DNA from: Sabellastarte sp. h YS-2021
Taxonomy: Eukaryota > Annelida > Polychaeta > Sabellida > Sabellidae
DNA length: 64,000 bases
Reading direction: 5' to 3'
Assembly: GCA_964017235.1 (NCBI GenBank)
Contig: OZ024936.1
Coordinates: 37,966,040 to 38,030,039, forward strand
The notes under the pieces are model-generated. The model saw nothing but the letters and a program-made list of their open reading frames with translations. It did not search any database and was not told the DNA's origin. Every line of letters starts with the position of its first letter. The stretch's first letter is position 1. This document shows positions 34,701 through 43,319 of the stretch, one piece after another. The position numbers and the translations under genes were made by a program.

Positions 34701-34968
34701 AGCCACTTTGTACTTCTTATTGTCTAATTGGAAAGTAATATAACTATGCAGTGTCTTGTCAATTCACAATTTGGTAAGATAAAGATCAGTAGCTTTTTAT
34801 GTTTTCTGTTTTGTCCTGTGTCAATGCTTGTGACGTCATACTGTAACATTACATAATTGTTTGTACCATTTTGTAAAACACTATACACTGTCTGTACTAT
34901 TTTGTAATATTGTATATAGTCTGTACTTTTATGTATCCCCAAAAAACCAATAAAAAAAATAAATAAAA
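31791..34968 (+). mobile_element. LINE-2: 5'-truncated L1/Tx1-like element with a 15-bp target duplication
   Basis: Identical 15-bp direct repeats AATATTACTACTAAT flank it at 31776-31790 and 34969-34983. The 3' end is A-rich (CCAATAAAAAAAATAAATAA), as expected for target-primed reverse transcription. The 5' end falls between endonuclease and RT, so the copy was dead on arrival. It lies in what appears to be the 3' UTR of LINE-3. Confidence 0.85.
31850..34495 (+). pseudogene. LINE-2 ORF2 fragment: RT and zinc knuckle
   Basis: The coding sequence is spread over several frames (breaks near 32060, 32712 and 34041). The order is a coiled linker (SKAKWIEYGEKIQNTFL), then RT motifs NNKSPGLDGFTTNFYKYFW near 32310-32370, SWRPVSLLSTDYKILAKAL near 32500, DFQKAFDTVEW across the break near 32715, GIRQGCPISALLF near 32880, and LADD in QLADDTTMF near 33015. 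A zf-RVT knuckle (CTYCSTVDTIEHHLFSCG) lies near 34327. The active-site box is LADD rather than YADD, which some non-LTR RTs tolerate. It is unable to make a full protein. Confidence 0.85.
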
Positions 34969-35107
34969 AATATTACTACTAATAATACTGTGTGTGTTAT
35001 TTATAATGCATTGTGACAATTGCTATGTTTGTTTCTACATACCGCTACTTTTTGTAAATTGTTTGTGTATGGTATGAACTACAATGTCTTAGATCAATAA
35101 AAATATA
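34496..35107 (+). other. LINE-2 3' UTR (to 34968) and presumed end of LINE-3 3' UTR (34984-35107)
   Basis: Non-coding, AT-rich. The LINE-2 tail ends in an A-rich tract at 34941-34970. After the second copy of the target duplication the sequence runs to GATCAATAAAAATA. This includes a canonical AATAAA polyadenylation signal, and DIRS-C begins right there at 35108. Confidence 0.55.
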
Positions 35108-35305
35108 TTTTATTGCGTTAATACATCTTACCTAACAGACGATAGCTATAGCCCGGCGCCAGTCGGTCCCGCCAAACGCCAGAAAAAGACGTCCCAAGTT
35201 TCACCTCCGGCAGGACCGGTACACTACCATCCACTTTCCAGGTAGCCTAGTTCCTGTTTCATTCGCCAGAGGGACGAGACGTCATAGCATCTTTTTCATT
35301 TGGCG
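35108..35305 (+). repeat. Left ITR of DIRS-C
   Basis: It is inverted relative to 61021-61236. Shared blocks are CCTAACAGACGATAGCTATAGC, GGCGCCAGTCGGTCCCGCC, GACGTCCC, GCCTAGTTCCTG and CATTCGCCAGAGGGACG. The CRE position reads AGACGTCA (35277-35284), one change from TGACGTCA. Confidence 0.85.
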
Positions 35306-35411
35306 CGAATTGGAAAGTTGTTTTTTTTTCACAGAGTTTCAAATTTGTAGATATTTCCTTAATTTCATTTGTGCTTTCGTCTTGGTGTTTTCATTGTGTT
35401 ACGGATTACTC

Positions 35412-36707
35412 ATGGCATCACCTGGACAATGTAAAGCAGCTTGTGGCCATATAATGGCCTTGTTTGATAAACATTCCAGATGTGCCCGATGCAGGGACAA
35501 AGGACTTGGTGAGGATCCATGTGTTAAGAAACTGCCTTGCGATTTCTGTGAGTTGTTGACCCCTGAACAAGTTATTCAACACCCACATATAAACTTAGGA
35601 AGGAAAAACAAAAAGAACGTGAATTTCTGGTTGACCCCAGTTCTGTAACTGTTTTGTCTCCAGTAGATCAAGAAAAATCTTTGGGGGCTTCTGCTCATCT
35701 GAATATGTCAGAAGATCTCTCATTACCTCAGCCTTCCTTCAAGAAAGAACTACAAGATCTAGATGAGACATGGCCTCTCAGAATGGCATGCTTGGAAGCT
35801 CTGCTCACTTTAGGACAGCGTCCTTCCCTGCATGTTGCCTTTTCACCGGTCAAAGCTCTGGTTCAACATGGACCTCCAGCAGGTGTGCTCTCTCAAGCTC
35901 CTTTTCTTCTCTCTTCAGTTCCTTCCGGCCAAGCTGCCCCGGCTTCCGGTCCGGATGGAACTCACAACTGCTACTGCTACAACGTTTGTTGAAATGCAAT
36001 CTCCACTGGAGAACTTTTATCCAGACATTGACAATTCTGAACCAGTGTTTTCACTGCCTGGCCCAGTGTCTACCGGTGTACATTTATCTCATTCTCATCC
36101 AGTCTCTGCTACTGACCCTGCACCGGAAACATTTGAGGAAGGTGAACTGTCTGAAGTTGAAGATCAACCGGAGTTACATACCGGAGATTCTGACTGGGCT
36201 ATAAGCGAGGATCAAAACTACAGGGAAACTGTTAGGGGTGTATGGGCTTTTATGGGATGGACCCACATCCCGGATTTGGAGTACTCTCCGACCTATAGGA
36301 CAGACAATCCATGGGTAGGCCACAGATCCCAGCCAGTTGGAAAGGTGTCAGTTTTGCTTCCCCCTGAAGATTGGTTATGCCAGAAACTAGAGAACTTGAA
36401 CTTGGTTTTGATTGAGGGTTACCCCTCCAAGTCCAGTGAACCAGGAGGTTTGCATGTCGACCAGCTTCTGCGACCACCCAAATCTCAAAGCCGTTGGTAT
36501 GGAATTCATCCGGCTGAACCAAAGGACCCAACAAGACCGGGAAAATCAGTTAATACATGGCCGAGTGGTGCTGCAAAGCTCAATAGTGCATTCCCAAGAA
36601 TCTGTAAACCTTCTGCTTCTCAACCCCCTAGTCGCCCAATTTCTCAAGACACTTTACGAAAATGGGAGAAAGCAGCCAAGGAAACTAGTTACATATGTAA
36701 TCAGTCA
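35412..36707 (+). pseudogene. Gag of DIRS-C, N-terminal and central part
   Basis: The start MASPGQ at 35412 is shared with DIRS-1. A cysteine/histidine cluster follows (CGHIMALFDKHSRCARCRDK, GLGEDPCVKKLPCDFC), identical in spacing to the other copies and probably zinc-binding. The first frame ends at 35648 and the Gag-like reading resumes from about 35830 in another frame. It carries an acidic linker (EEGELSEVEDQPE), NYRETVRGVWAFMGW, GKVSVLLPPEDWLC, GYPSK and PISQDTLRKWEKAAKE. It breaks at ICNQS where LINE-L inserted. Gag is expected to package the RNA. Confidence 0.75.
36693..36707 (+). repeat. Target-site duplication of LINE-L, left copy (right copy at 56920-56934)
   Basis: ATATGTAATCAGTCA occurs at 36693-36707 and again at 56920-56934, directly after an A-rich tract (TTTAATAGTTAAAAAAAA). 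The left copy encodes the ICNQS of the DIRS-C Gag and the right copy resumes with the following Gag codons. Confidence 0.9.
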
Positions 36708-37000
36708 ACAAACACAAAATTGTGGAAGCTGTACCATAGGATTACTTCTGGGGTTCCGGTCTCAACAAAAAAGATACACTCTATACAAAGTCAAAGTTCT
36801 GGTTTGGAAAAAATCAGATGGGAAACCTGCTAACTGAAATCAGAGACTCAATCCAAGATGGTCAAAACAAGAGTACTCAACAACATAAGAGTAAAACAAA
36901 CACACAAACTCAGAATAATCAAAGTTCTGTGTCAGACTCTACTGATAGTGAATGACAATAATCTTTGGATAAATACTGTGACAATGAGTGTCAAAAATAC
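36708..37000 (+). pseudogene. Probable ORF1 3' end of LINE-L
   Basis: A short open reading (MGNLLTEIRDSIQDGQNKST, then a Gln/Asn/Ser-rich stretch ending DSTDSE and a stop at about 36954) lies upstream of the ORF2 start. That is where the nucleic-acid-binding ORF1 protein of a LINE should end. No domain is recognisable. The assignment rests on position only. Confidence 0.4.
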
Positions 37001-37457
37001 CGCAATGGTATCAATAACAGTGAGTGCCAAGTATTTAATTATAATTAAGGAAATTGTTCTCTACCATAGAATAATCATGGCCGAGTGGTGCCTTGTTTCC
37101 GAATCGGCAGTTTAAATCTAAGAGGTTTGTGTAATTTTAAACAGAATTAAAATGCAATTGAACTAGACAATATACACCATTGTCAAAACTGCCTTATATT
37201 AACAGCAGTGTGTGTCAATATTATGAAAAGCTGAATTACTTCTCTCATCAGAGGCTGAGAAACAAATCCTTTTTTGTCCTGAGGTACAAAAATGCTATCC
37301 GCCCAGAGCCTCCATTTTATGACTCTTAGCCGGCGAGAGGGATTAGTTTAAAATGAGGCTAATTCTCATTATAAAAGACGAAAAATTTTACCAATTATGG
37401 TTTTATAGTCTGAATAATTGGTATATTATCATAGGTGCATATTAATATATATGTATT

Positions 37458-37650
37458 TTTTATTGCGTTAATACATCCTATCCAATGGACAATTGCTAAT
37501 CCGGTCGGCGCAGACCGGCCCGCCAAACGACAGAAAAAGCTGTGCATAATACCCTCACAAGCTGGCCGGTTCCAGTGTGCACTCGCCAGGTGGCGCATCG
37601 TTCTTCCTTCCTGTCTAGACAGCGTGACGTCATAGCATCTTTTTTCGTTT
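37458..37650 (+). repeat. Left ITR of DIRS-1 with CRE-like site
   Basis: The repeat begins TTTTATTGCGTTAATACATC and contains the hairpin CCGGTC-GGCGCA-GACCGG (about 37500-37517), TGTCTAGACAGCG and the CRE palindrome TGACGTCA (37625-37632). The reverse complement is the right ITR at 41827-42055. Transcription of DIRS elements is thought to start in the left terminal repeat, so the CRE is a plausible promoter element. Confidence 0.9.
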
Positions 37651-37760
37651 GGCGCGCGTGTGTGCACAAGGAATTTAGAAGAAGTTTTTATTTCTAATTA
37701 TTTGGTGGTTTATCAGAGAATTTGAACTTTCTTTCATTGTTATATATTTCCGTGAGTACT

Positions 37761-39764
37761 ATGGCATCTCCTGGACAAACTCAAGGGCAGTGTGGCCATT
37801 TAATGGCAGGTTTTGATAGACATTCTGTTTGTGCTCGATGCCGTGATAAGAAAAAGGGAGAGGATCCCTGTATTAAAGACAAGCCGTGTTCGCACTGTGA
37901 TTTACTCACGGAAGATCAGAAGCTGAGACTAGCCACCCCAGCTTATCAGAAGAAAAAAGAGAAGCGAGAATTAAAAGCAAAGGCTGAAGAGTCGAGTAGT
38001 ACCCTAGTGGACCCTGCTTTGATATCCGTTATAGGGTTAGCGAAAGACAATGGGGGTAAGAGTTCAGAAGTGGTGAGTACCACCCCTGTGGGTGCGAAAG
38101 CCAAGAAGATGGATAAGAACTCAGGAACTGTTGCCGACACCCCAGAATCTACCAAGACTAAGAAAACTCCTGATAGCAAGGAACCTAAGAGAAAGTCAAG
38201 CAAGAAACGTCACTCTTCACCGGCTAAGTCGTCTAAAGTATCCACTGATAGTAAGCTGGAAGCCATGGATCTTAGGTTTAGTCGTTTAGAAGCTATGCTT
38301 CTTGCCAAGTCTATCAACCAGCCTGAACCTTCATTCCAGCCGGTGAAGATTACTCCAGTTAAACCCCCACCAGCTGGGGCAGTGGATAACACAGAACCCT
38401 TCTTTGCTCCGACCAGAGCCACCGACCCACCGACCTCATCTCAACCGACCTCTGGTCCATCTCGTTCTGTTGACTGACCTTCTTCCACCGACCAGTCTCC
38501 AACCGAACCGGCTTCTAAACCATCTACATCTGGGTTTGAAGCAACCCACCGACATTCAGATTCAGATATGGACACCGACTCTGTTACTGATGTCGAATCT
38601 CTGACACGTGTTCTGGGTAATGCTGAGGAAGGTGAACTCTCTGATATTGACCAGGACTTGTCTTTTACTGAGGCTGATCAAACATTAACAGAAGAGCAGA
38701 ACTACAGAGAGACGATGCGAGGTATAAGATCGTACATGGGCTGGTCACACATACCAGATGTGGATTCTGCTTTGTCGAGCTCAGAAGACAATCCCTTTGC
38801 AGCCCCCAAGCAACAACCGACCGGCAAAGTCAGTGTGAACTTACCCACAGATGATTGGCTTTGTCGCAAGATGGACAGACTTAATGTAACTTTAACTCAT
38901 GGCTATCCATCAAAGGGATCTGAAGCTGGAGGTCTCCAGAGGGATCAATTTATCAAGCCACCCAAATCCCAGGTGAAATGGTATGGCCTTCACCCAAGTC
39001 AGGACAAACCGGCCGGATCTGTGTCCTTTTGGCATGCTGAGTCCGCCAAGTTGAACAGTACCTACAGTAGAGTGGCAAGGTCGTCTGGTCTCACTTCTCC
39101 AGCCCCTGTATCACGTCCTATATCCCAGGACACACTTAGGAAGTGGGAGAAAAGTGCAAGGGAGGCTACATACATATGTAACCAGGCTGCCGGACTGAAT
39201 CGTTGTTTGAATAAAGTCCAACAGGGCATGACTTCGCAGTTGAAAATACTGCAGACCAAACATAGCAAAGGAAAATCTGCAGATAAGGTCGGTGGGGCGA
39301 CAGAAGAGCTTCAATATTTGATGACCTTTGGTTCATCTATTACTCAATGCATAGCCAAGACAATGGAACATTTGTCGGACTTTGCCTTTGTTAGTATGTA
39401 CAACTTCAATCTGGCTCGTCGTGATGCGTACCTAGCCCACATGAAGTTTGGAATAAAACAGGATACCTTGGCATCTCTACGTCAGGCTCCAATGGACTTA
39501 CCAACATTATTCCCAGATAGCATTCTGAAGAAGGCAGAAGAAGACATCTCCAAGTTCGAGGACAAGGGGCGTTCTCACACAAGCTCTTCAGGTCGTAGGG
39601 ATACACGTTATCACCCATACAAGAGGTCTGACAAGCCAAGTTATGAATCTAAACCTGGTAAACCAGCATGGAAGAATTTGGGTCGGTCATATAAGAAGAA
39701 GGCTCGTATCCAGGCTTCAAAGTTTTCCTCGTGTCAGGCCAAGGGTCAGTCTGCTTATAAATGA
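37761..39764 (+). pseudogene. Gag of DIRS-1 (one in-frame stop)
   Basis: A single frame of about 667 codons is broken only by TGA at 38475-38477. The start is ATG 37761 (MASPGQTQGQCGHLMAGFDR). Residues 10-55 hold a Cys/His cluster (CARCRDKKKGEDPC, CSHCD). A lysine/serine-rich stretch with basic runs and a Ser/Pro/Thr-rich linker follow. The conserved central part has NYRETMRGIRSYMGWSHIP, GKVSVNLPTDDWLCRKMDRL, GYPSKGSEAGGL, SRPISQDTLRKWEK and ICNQAAGLNRCLNKVQ. The C-terminus is helical and then basic. The stop codon overlaps an ATG (ATGA at 39761-39764) that opens the next frame. No retroviral zinc knuckle is seen. Confidence 0.85.
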
Positions 39765-41040
39765 CAATCAATGTGTTTCCAAGCAGACTGACCGGAAACA
39801 ACCACCAGCCACCTGCAGTTACACAGACAATAAACTCTCATTTAACTGTAAAGCCTCATGTTGCAAATTATGTTCATTCTGCGCCCGGGCATTCCCAAAA
39901 GAAAGGAGTAAGTCCCGGGTCAGCAGGTTGTTATGGCAAAGAGAGAAAATTAAAATATGTGAAAAGTGTTTCTTCCGTCATTCAATTGTCTTGTGTAAAA
40001 ACTGTAACAAATGTCAGACCTGTTGCCTCAAATCTACCTGTAGGGGCCAGACTTCAAAACTTTTGGCAAATTTGGCTGGATCTGGGTGCCGGTCCGAAAG
40101 TGGTTGAAATCCTGAAAGAAGGCTACACCCTCCCCTTTCGGATCCGGCCCAAACTCACAAGGTATCCCACAGTCGTAAGCTACTATGTCAATCCCCACAG
40201 GAACAGCTACCTGTTGGAGGCATTACATCAGCTTATAGACAAAAATGCTGTAGAACTGGTACAAAATCAAAAGTCCCTGGGGTTTTTCAACCGACTTTTC
40301 TTAGTCCCAAAGCCCAACAACAAATGGCGACCTATACTAGACCTAAGCAAACTGAATCTTTTCCTCAAGGCGGAGAAATTCAAAATGGAGACACCGGAAA
40401 CCATCAGGACCTCCATCCAACAAGGGGAGTGGGTAACCTCGATAGACTTCAAGGATGCCTACTTCCACATCCCAATACAGGAACAATCCAGGAAATATCT
40501 GAGATTTCATTTCCAAGGTCAGACATACCAATTCAAAGCACTGCCCTTTGGTCTGTCCACAGCACCCTTGGAGTTCACAGTGATAGCAAAGGAGGTGAAA
40601 CTGATGGCCACATACAAGGGTATAAGAATCCACCAGTACCTAGACGACTGGTTGGTGAGAGCCACATCCCACCAGGTCTGTCTCCAACATACTCAAGATC
40701 TGGTGAGGATATGCAAAGAACTCGGGTGGATGGTGAATTTGGAAAAATCAGAACTGGAGCCCAAACAAATCTTCGATTTTGTAGGCTACCAATTCGACCT
40801 CGAAGCGGGTCGTGTCCGGCTGACACCGGACCGGTGGAAAAGCCTTCAGGACAAGCTACTGCTATCACTACCGGCCTGTCCGGTCCGGCAGTTTATGTCC
40901 TTGATAGGTTTACTCACGGCCACAGAAAAGCAAGTTCACCTAGGTCGTCTACACATGAGACCTATACAATGGCATCTCAAGAACAGTTGGAGAATACCAG
41001 AGTCCCTGGAAAAAGTGATCCCTACAATGGTGGCTCGAGG
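39761..41040 (+). pseudogene. Reverse transcriptase of DIRS-1
   Basis: The frame opens with ATG at 39761, overlapping the Gag stop. Recognisable RT begins with PVGARLQNFWQIW near 40038 and continues with SLGFFNRLFLVPKPNNKW, RPILDLSKLN, SIDFKDAYFHIPI and LPFGLSTAPLEFT. The active-site box YLDD is at 40637-40648 (IHQYLDDWLV). QFMSLIGLLTATEKQVHLG follows in the thumb. This signature is typical of DIRS RTs. The RT frame stays intact until about 41030, where a deletion of about 31 bp relative to DIRS-2 shifts the frame before RNase H. Confidence 0.9.
39844..40107 (+). CDS. Overlapping cysteine-rich frame of DIRS-1
   Basis: In a third frame, different from both Gag and RT, the sequence encodes about 13 cysteines in a regular pattern. 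NCKASCCKLCSFCAR is followed by KERSKS, then KICEKCF and CKNCNKCQTCCLKSTCRG. The spacing C-x2-C-x8-C-x2-C-x2-C is also found in DIRS-2 (47456-47720) and nearly so in DIRS-C (57577-57850). The frame is open upstream to 39643 and stops at 40107. It lies across the unalignable N-terminal extension of the RT frame. It could be a small zinc-binding protein, or the true N-terminal part of the Pol product reached by frameshifting. I know no family for it. Confidence 0.55.
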   Translation, partial: NCKASCCKLCSFCARAFPKERSKSRVSRLLWQREKIKICEKCFFRHSIVLCKNCNKCQTCCLKSTCRGQTSKLLANLAGSGCRSESG

Positions 41041-41041
41041 C

Positions 41042-41693
41042 AGAAAATGTCCTTACAGGCCAACCATTACACCCAATAAAACATGCACTGCAAATCTTTA
41101 CAGACGCATCAAAAGAAGGGTGGGGCGCTCACTTAAACGAACGCATTGCAAGGGGTTCATGGTCCCTGCCAGAAAGCAAGCTGCACATAATCTATCTGGA
41201 ATTAAAGGCAGTCTTTCTAGCTCTAAAAGAGTTCCAAGATCTCTGTACTGACCAGATTGTCTTGGTGGCAACAGACAACACCACTGTGGTGTCCTACATA
41301 AACAAGGAAGGAGGCATGAGGTCGGGCCCACTTTGTGCCCTACTGTGGAGAATCCTGACCTGGTGTACCAGAAAACGGGTAACTCTCAAAGCTCGACACC
41401 TCCCAGGCCGGCTGAATGTGGTAACAGACAAGCTATCCAGGCTGGGCCAGACCATTCAAACAGAGTGGTCTCTCCTTCCAGAAGTTTTCCAAGATATATG
41501 CAGCAAGTGGCATTGGCCTCAAATAGACCTGTTTGCCACGAGGTTCAACAACAAGTTGCCTCTGTTTGTGTCACCAGTACCGGATCCCCTGGCCACAGCA
41601 GTGGATGCACTCACTCTACCTTGGGAGGATCTGGACGCATATGCCTTCCCACCGGTAGCCATCTTAGTTATTCAGCAATTGTCCATTGGATAG
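41042..41693 (+). pseudogene. RNase H and truncated methyltransferase region of DIRS-1
   Basis: This frame follows the RT after the shift. RNase H shows all four acidic positions: FTDAS (41097 on), LELKA, ATDNTT and TDKLS. The MT-like block then reads IDLFATRFNNKLPLFVSPVPD and LPWEDLDAYAFPPVAIL. At about 41668 it runs into non-coding 3' sequence and stops, so MT is cut in the middle and YR is absent. The MT assignment follows known DIRS architecture. The FPPV box would stand where Dam enzymes have (N/D)PPY. Confidence 0.8.
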
Positions 41694-41770
41694 GATGTAT
41701 TAACGCAATAAAATTGCAAATTTAACAAGTAAATTAAATTTTTATAAGTTAATACCCTATCCAATGGACA
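41675..41770 (+). repeat. ICR of DIRS-1, circle-junction template
   Basis: 41675-41713 is the reverse complement of the first bases of the left ITR (GCAATTGTCCATTGGATAGG...CGCAATAAAA). 41714-41770 is the reverse complement of the right end (TTGCAAATTTAACAAG...CCAATGGACA). The joint contains the 13-bp inverted repeat GCAATAAAATTGC (41705-41717). Confidence 0.9.
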
Positions 41771-41826
41771 CACAAGACCCTCCCACCGACCCCGCTATCA
41801 GTTTATTAGGGGTCTAATAGGTTTAG

Positions 41827-42055
41827 ACAACGGAAAAAAGATGCTATGACGTCACGCTGTCTAGACAGGAAGGAAGTACGATGCGCCACCTGGCGAGTGC
41901 ACACTGGGACCGGCCAGCTTGTGAGGGTATTATGCACTCATAGAAGATGGCTTTTTCTGTCGTTTGGCGGGCCGGTCTGCGCTGACCGGATTAGCAATTG
42001 TCCATTGGATAGGGTATTAACTTATAAACATTTAATTTACTTATTAAATTTGCAA
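41827..42055 (+). repeat. Right ITR of DIRS-1 with CRE-like site
   Basis: Inverted copy of the left ITR; TGACGTCA at 41847-41854; ends TTTGCAA at 42055 and is followed by TTTAATTTGAATTT. Confidence 0.9.
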
Positions 42056-42248
42056 TTTAATTTGAATTTATGAGTTCCCAGCCTGACAATTAGTGTGATA
42101 TTAGGGCATGATATATATAATAATGTTATATATACACAACAGTTGATTTAGATGCTGTTTGTGTGTGTTGGGACAAACAGTTCAAATCAAACATGTGAGG
42201 CTATCACAATGGGACATAAATCTCCATGTGATAGTGGCCCAATATAAA

Positions 42249-43319
42249 ACAAGGGAAAAGTAAGGGCACCACAGGCATCACAAGTGCAGTAAGAGAGCCA
42301 TATCTATCACATATTTTGTTGACTGCCAAACAGTTGTGTTGGGAAGTCTAGGATATATATAAAAATACACAAATGGTGTATCTAAGGAAGACTTCCTTTC
42401 TAACACACTGTAAAACATGTAGTTCTACACCCATATCATTATGTTTCTATAATGAAGTAATACAGATAAACAAACAAATTTACTTGTTTTATAATAAAAT
42501 TCCGATAATTTTCAGGAATTTTGGCTTGTCATATTTTTATCTGAAGGCTGACTGTTTATGTATGAGTTCATAAAACAGTACTTTTGTTTGCCATGGAATA
42601 TTTAAAGTCAAAACTGCCTTATATTAACAGCAGTGTGTGTCAATATTTCGAAAAGCTCAATTACTTTTCTCATCAGAGGCTGAGAAACACTACTGACACA
42701 CACTGCTGTTAATATAAGGCAGTTTTGACAATGGTGTGGTGTATATTGTCTAGTTCAATTGCATTTTAATTCTGTTTACATTACAGGCATTACCCTAGAC
42801 AATTATCTCCTTACACTGCCAAGTTACAGCTGATACATCACTGGTTTTGTTCCAAAACTCTGCACTCTGGTGGACACAATCGCCTGTTAATTGCAAGTAA
42901 CTTGACTGATGAAATGTTCATTACTGTAGTCATGGGCTGAGTTAACTACATATAGGTTAACTTTAAATATTCCATGACAAACAAAAGTACTGTTTTATGA
43001 ACTCATACATAAACAGTCAGCCTTCAGATAAAAATATGACAAGCCAAAATTCCTGAAAATTATCGGAATTTTATTATAAAACAAGTAAATTTGTTTGTTT
43101 ATCTGAATTACTTCATTATAGAAACATAATGATATGGGTGTAGAACTACATGTTTTACAGTGTGTTAGGAAGGAAGTCTTCCTTAGATACGCCATTTTTG
43201 TATTTTTTATATATATCCTAGACTTCCCAACACAACTGTTTGGCAGTCAACAAAATATGTGATAGAAAGGCTCTCTTACTGCACTTGTGATGCCTGTGGT
43301 GCCCTTACTTTTCCCTTGT
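42249..43319. repeat. Long inverted repeat (foldback) with nested small hairpin
   Basis: The left arm 42249-42608 and right arm 42960-43319 are nearly perfect reverse complements over about 360 bp, so mirror-image open frames of 66 codons appear on opposite strands. The spacer holds a second hairpin (arms about 42606-42640 and 42692-42727, CAAAACTGCCTTATATTAAC and its complement). The arms begin/end ACAAGGGAAAAGTAAGGGC. No transposase is encoded. It could be a foldback or MITE-like element, or an inverted duplication of one. Confidence 0.75.

Larger units (their letters stand above)
37458..42055 (+). mobile_element. DIRS-1: full-ended DIRS retrotransposon lacking the tyrosine recombinase
   Basis: The copy has left ITR, Gag, overlapping cysteine-rich frame, RT, RNase H and the first half of the MT. 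It then passes straight into the 3' region, ICR and right ITR. The MT reading AFPPVAIL is followed at about 41668 by the TTATTCAGCAATTG sequence that lies far downstream of the YR in other copies. About 1.4 kb, including the whole YR, is therefore missing. Both ends are present and diagnostic: 5' TTTTATTGCG and 3' TTTGCAA. Length 4,598 bp. Confidence 0.9.

Noticed and set aside
35832..36833. A 333-codon open frame that looks like one protein
   Set aside because: The first part is DIRS-C Gag and the last 40 codons are LINE-L sequence after the 15-bp target duplication. It is an accidental fusion, not a gene.
40343..40868. Minus-strand frames of 96-97 codons inside the DIRS-1 RT
   Set aside because: They lie antisense to well conserved RT coding sequence and have no supporting features.
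37458..42055. Interpretation as an LTR retrotransposon
   Set aside because: Terminal repeats are inverted, an ICR is present, related copies have a tyrosine recombinase, and no DDE integrase or aspartic protease was seen.
42373..43195. Two identical 66-codon frames on opposite strands (42373-42573 plus, 42995-43195 minus) as paired genes
   Set aside because: They are the two arms of one inverted repeat, so identity follows from the DNA structure.
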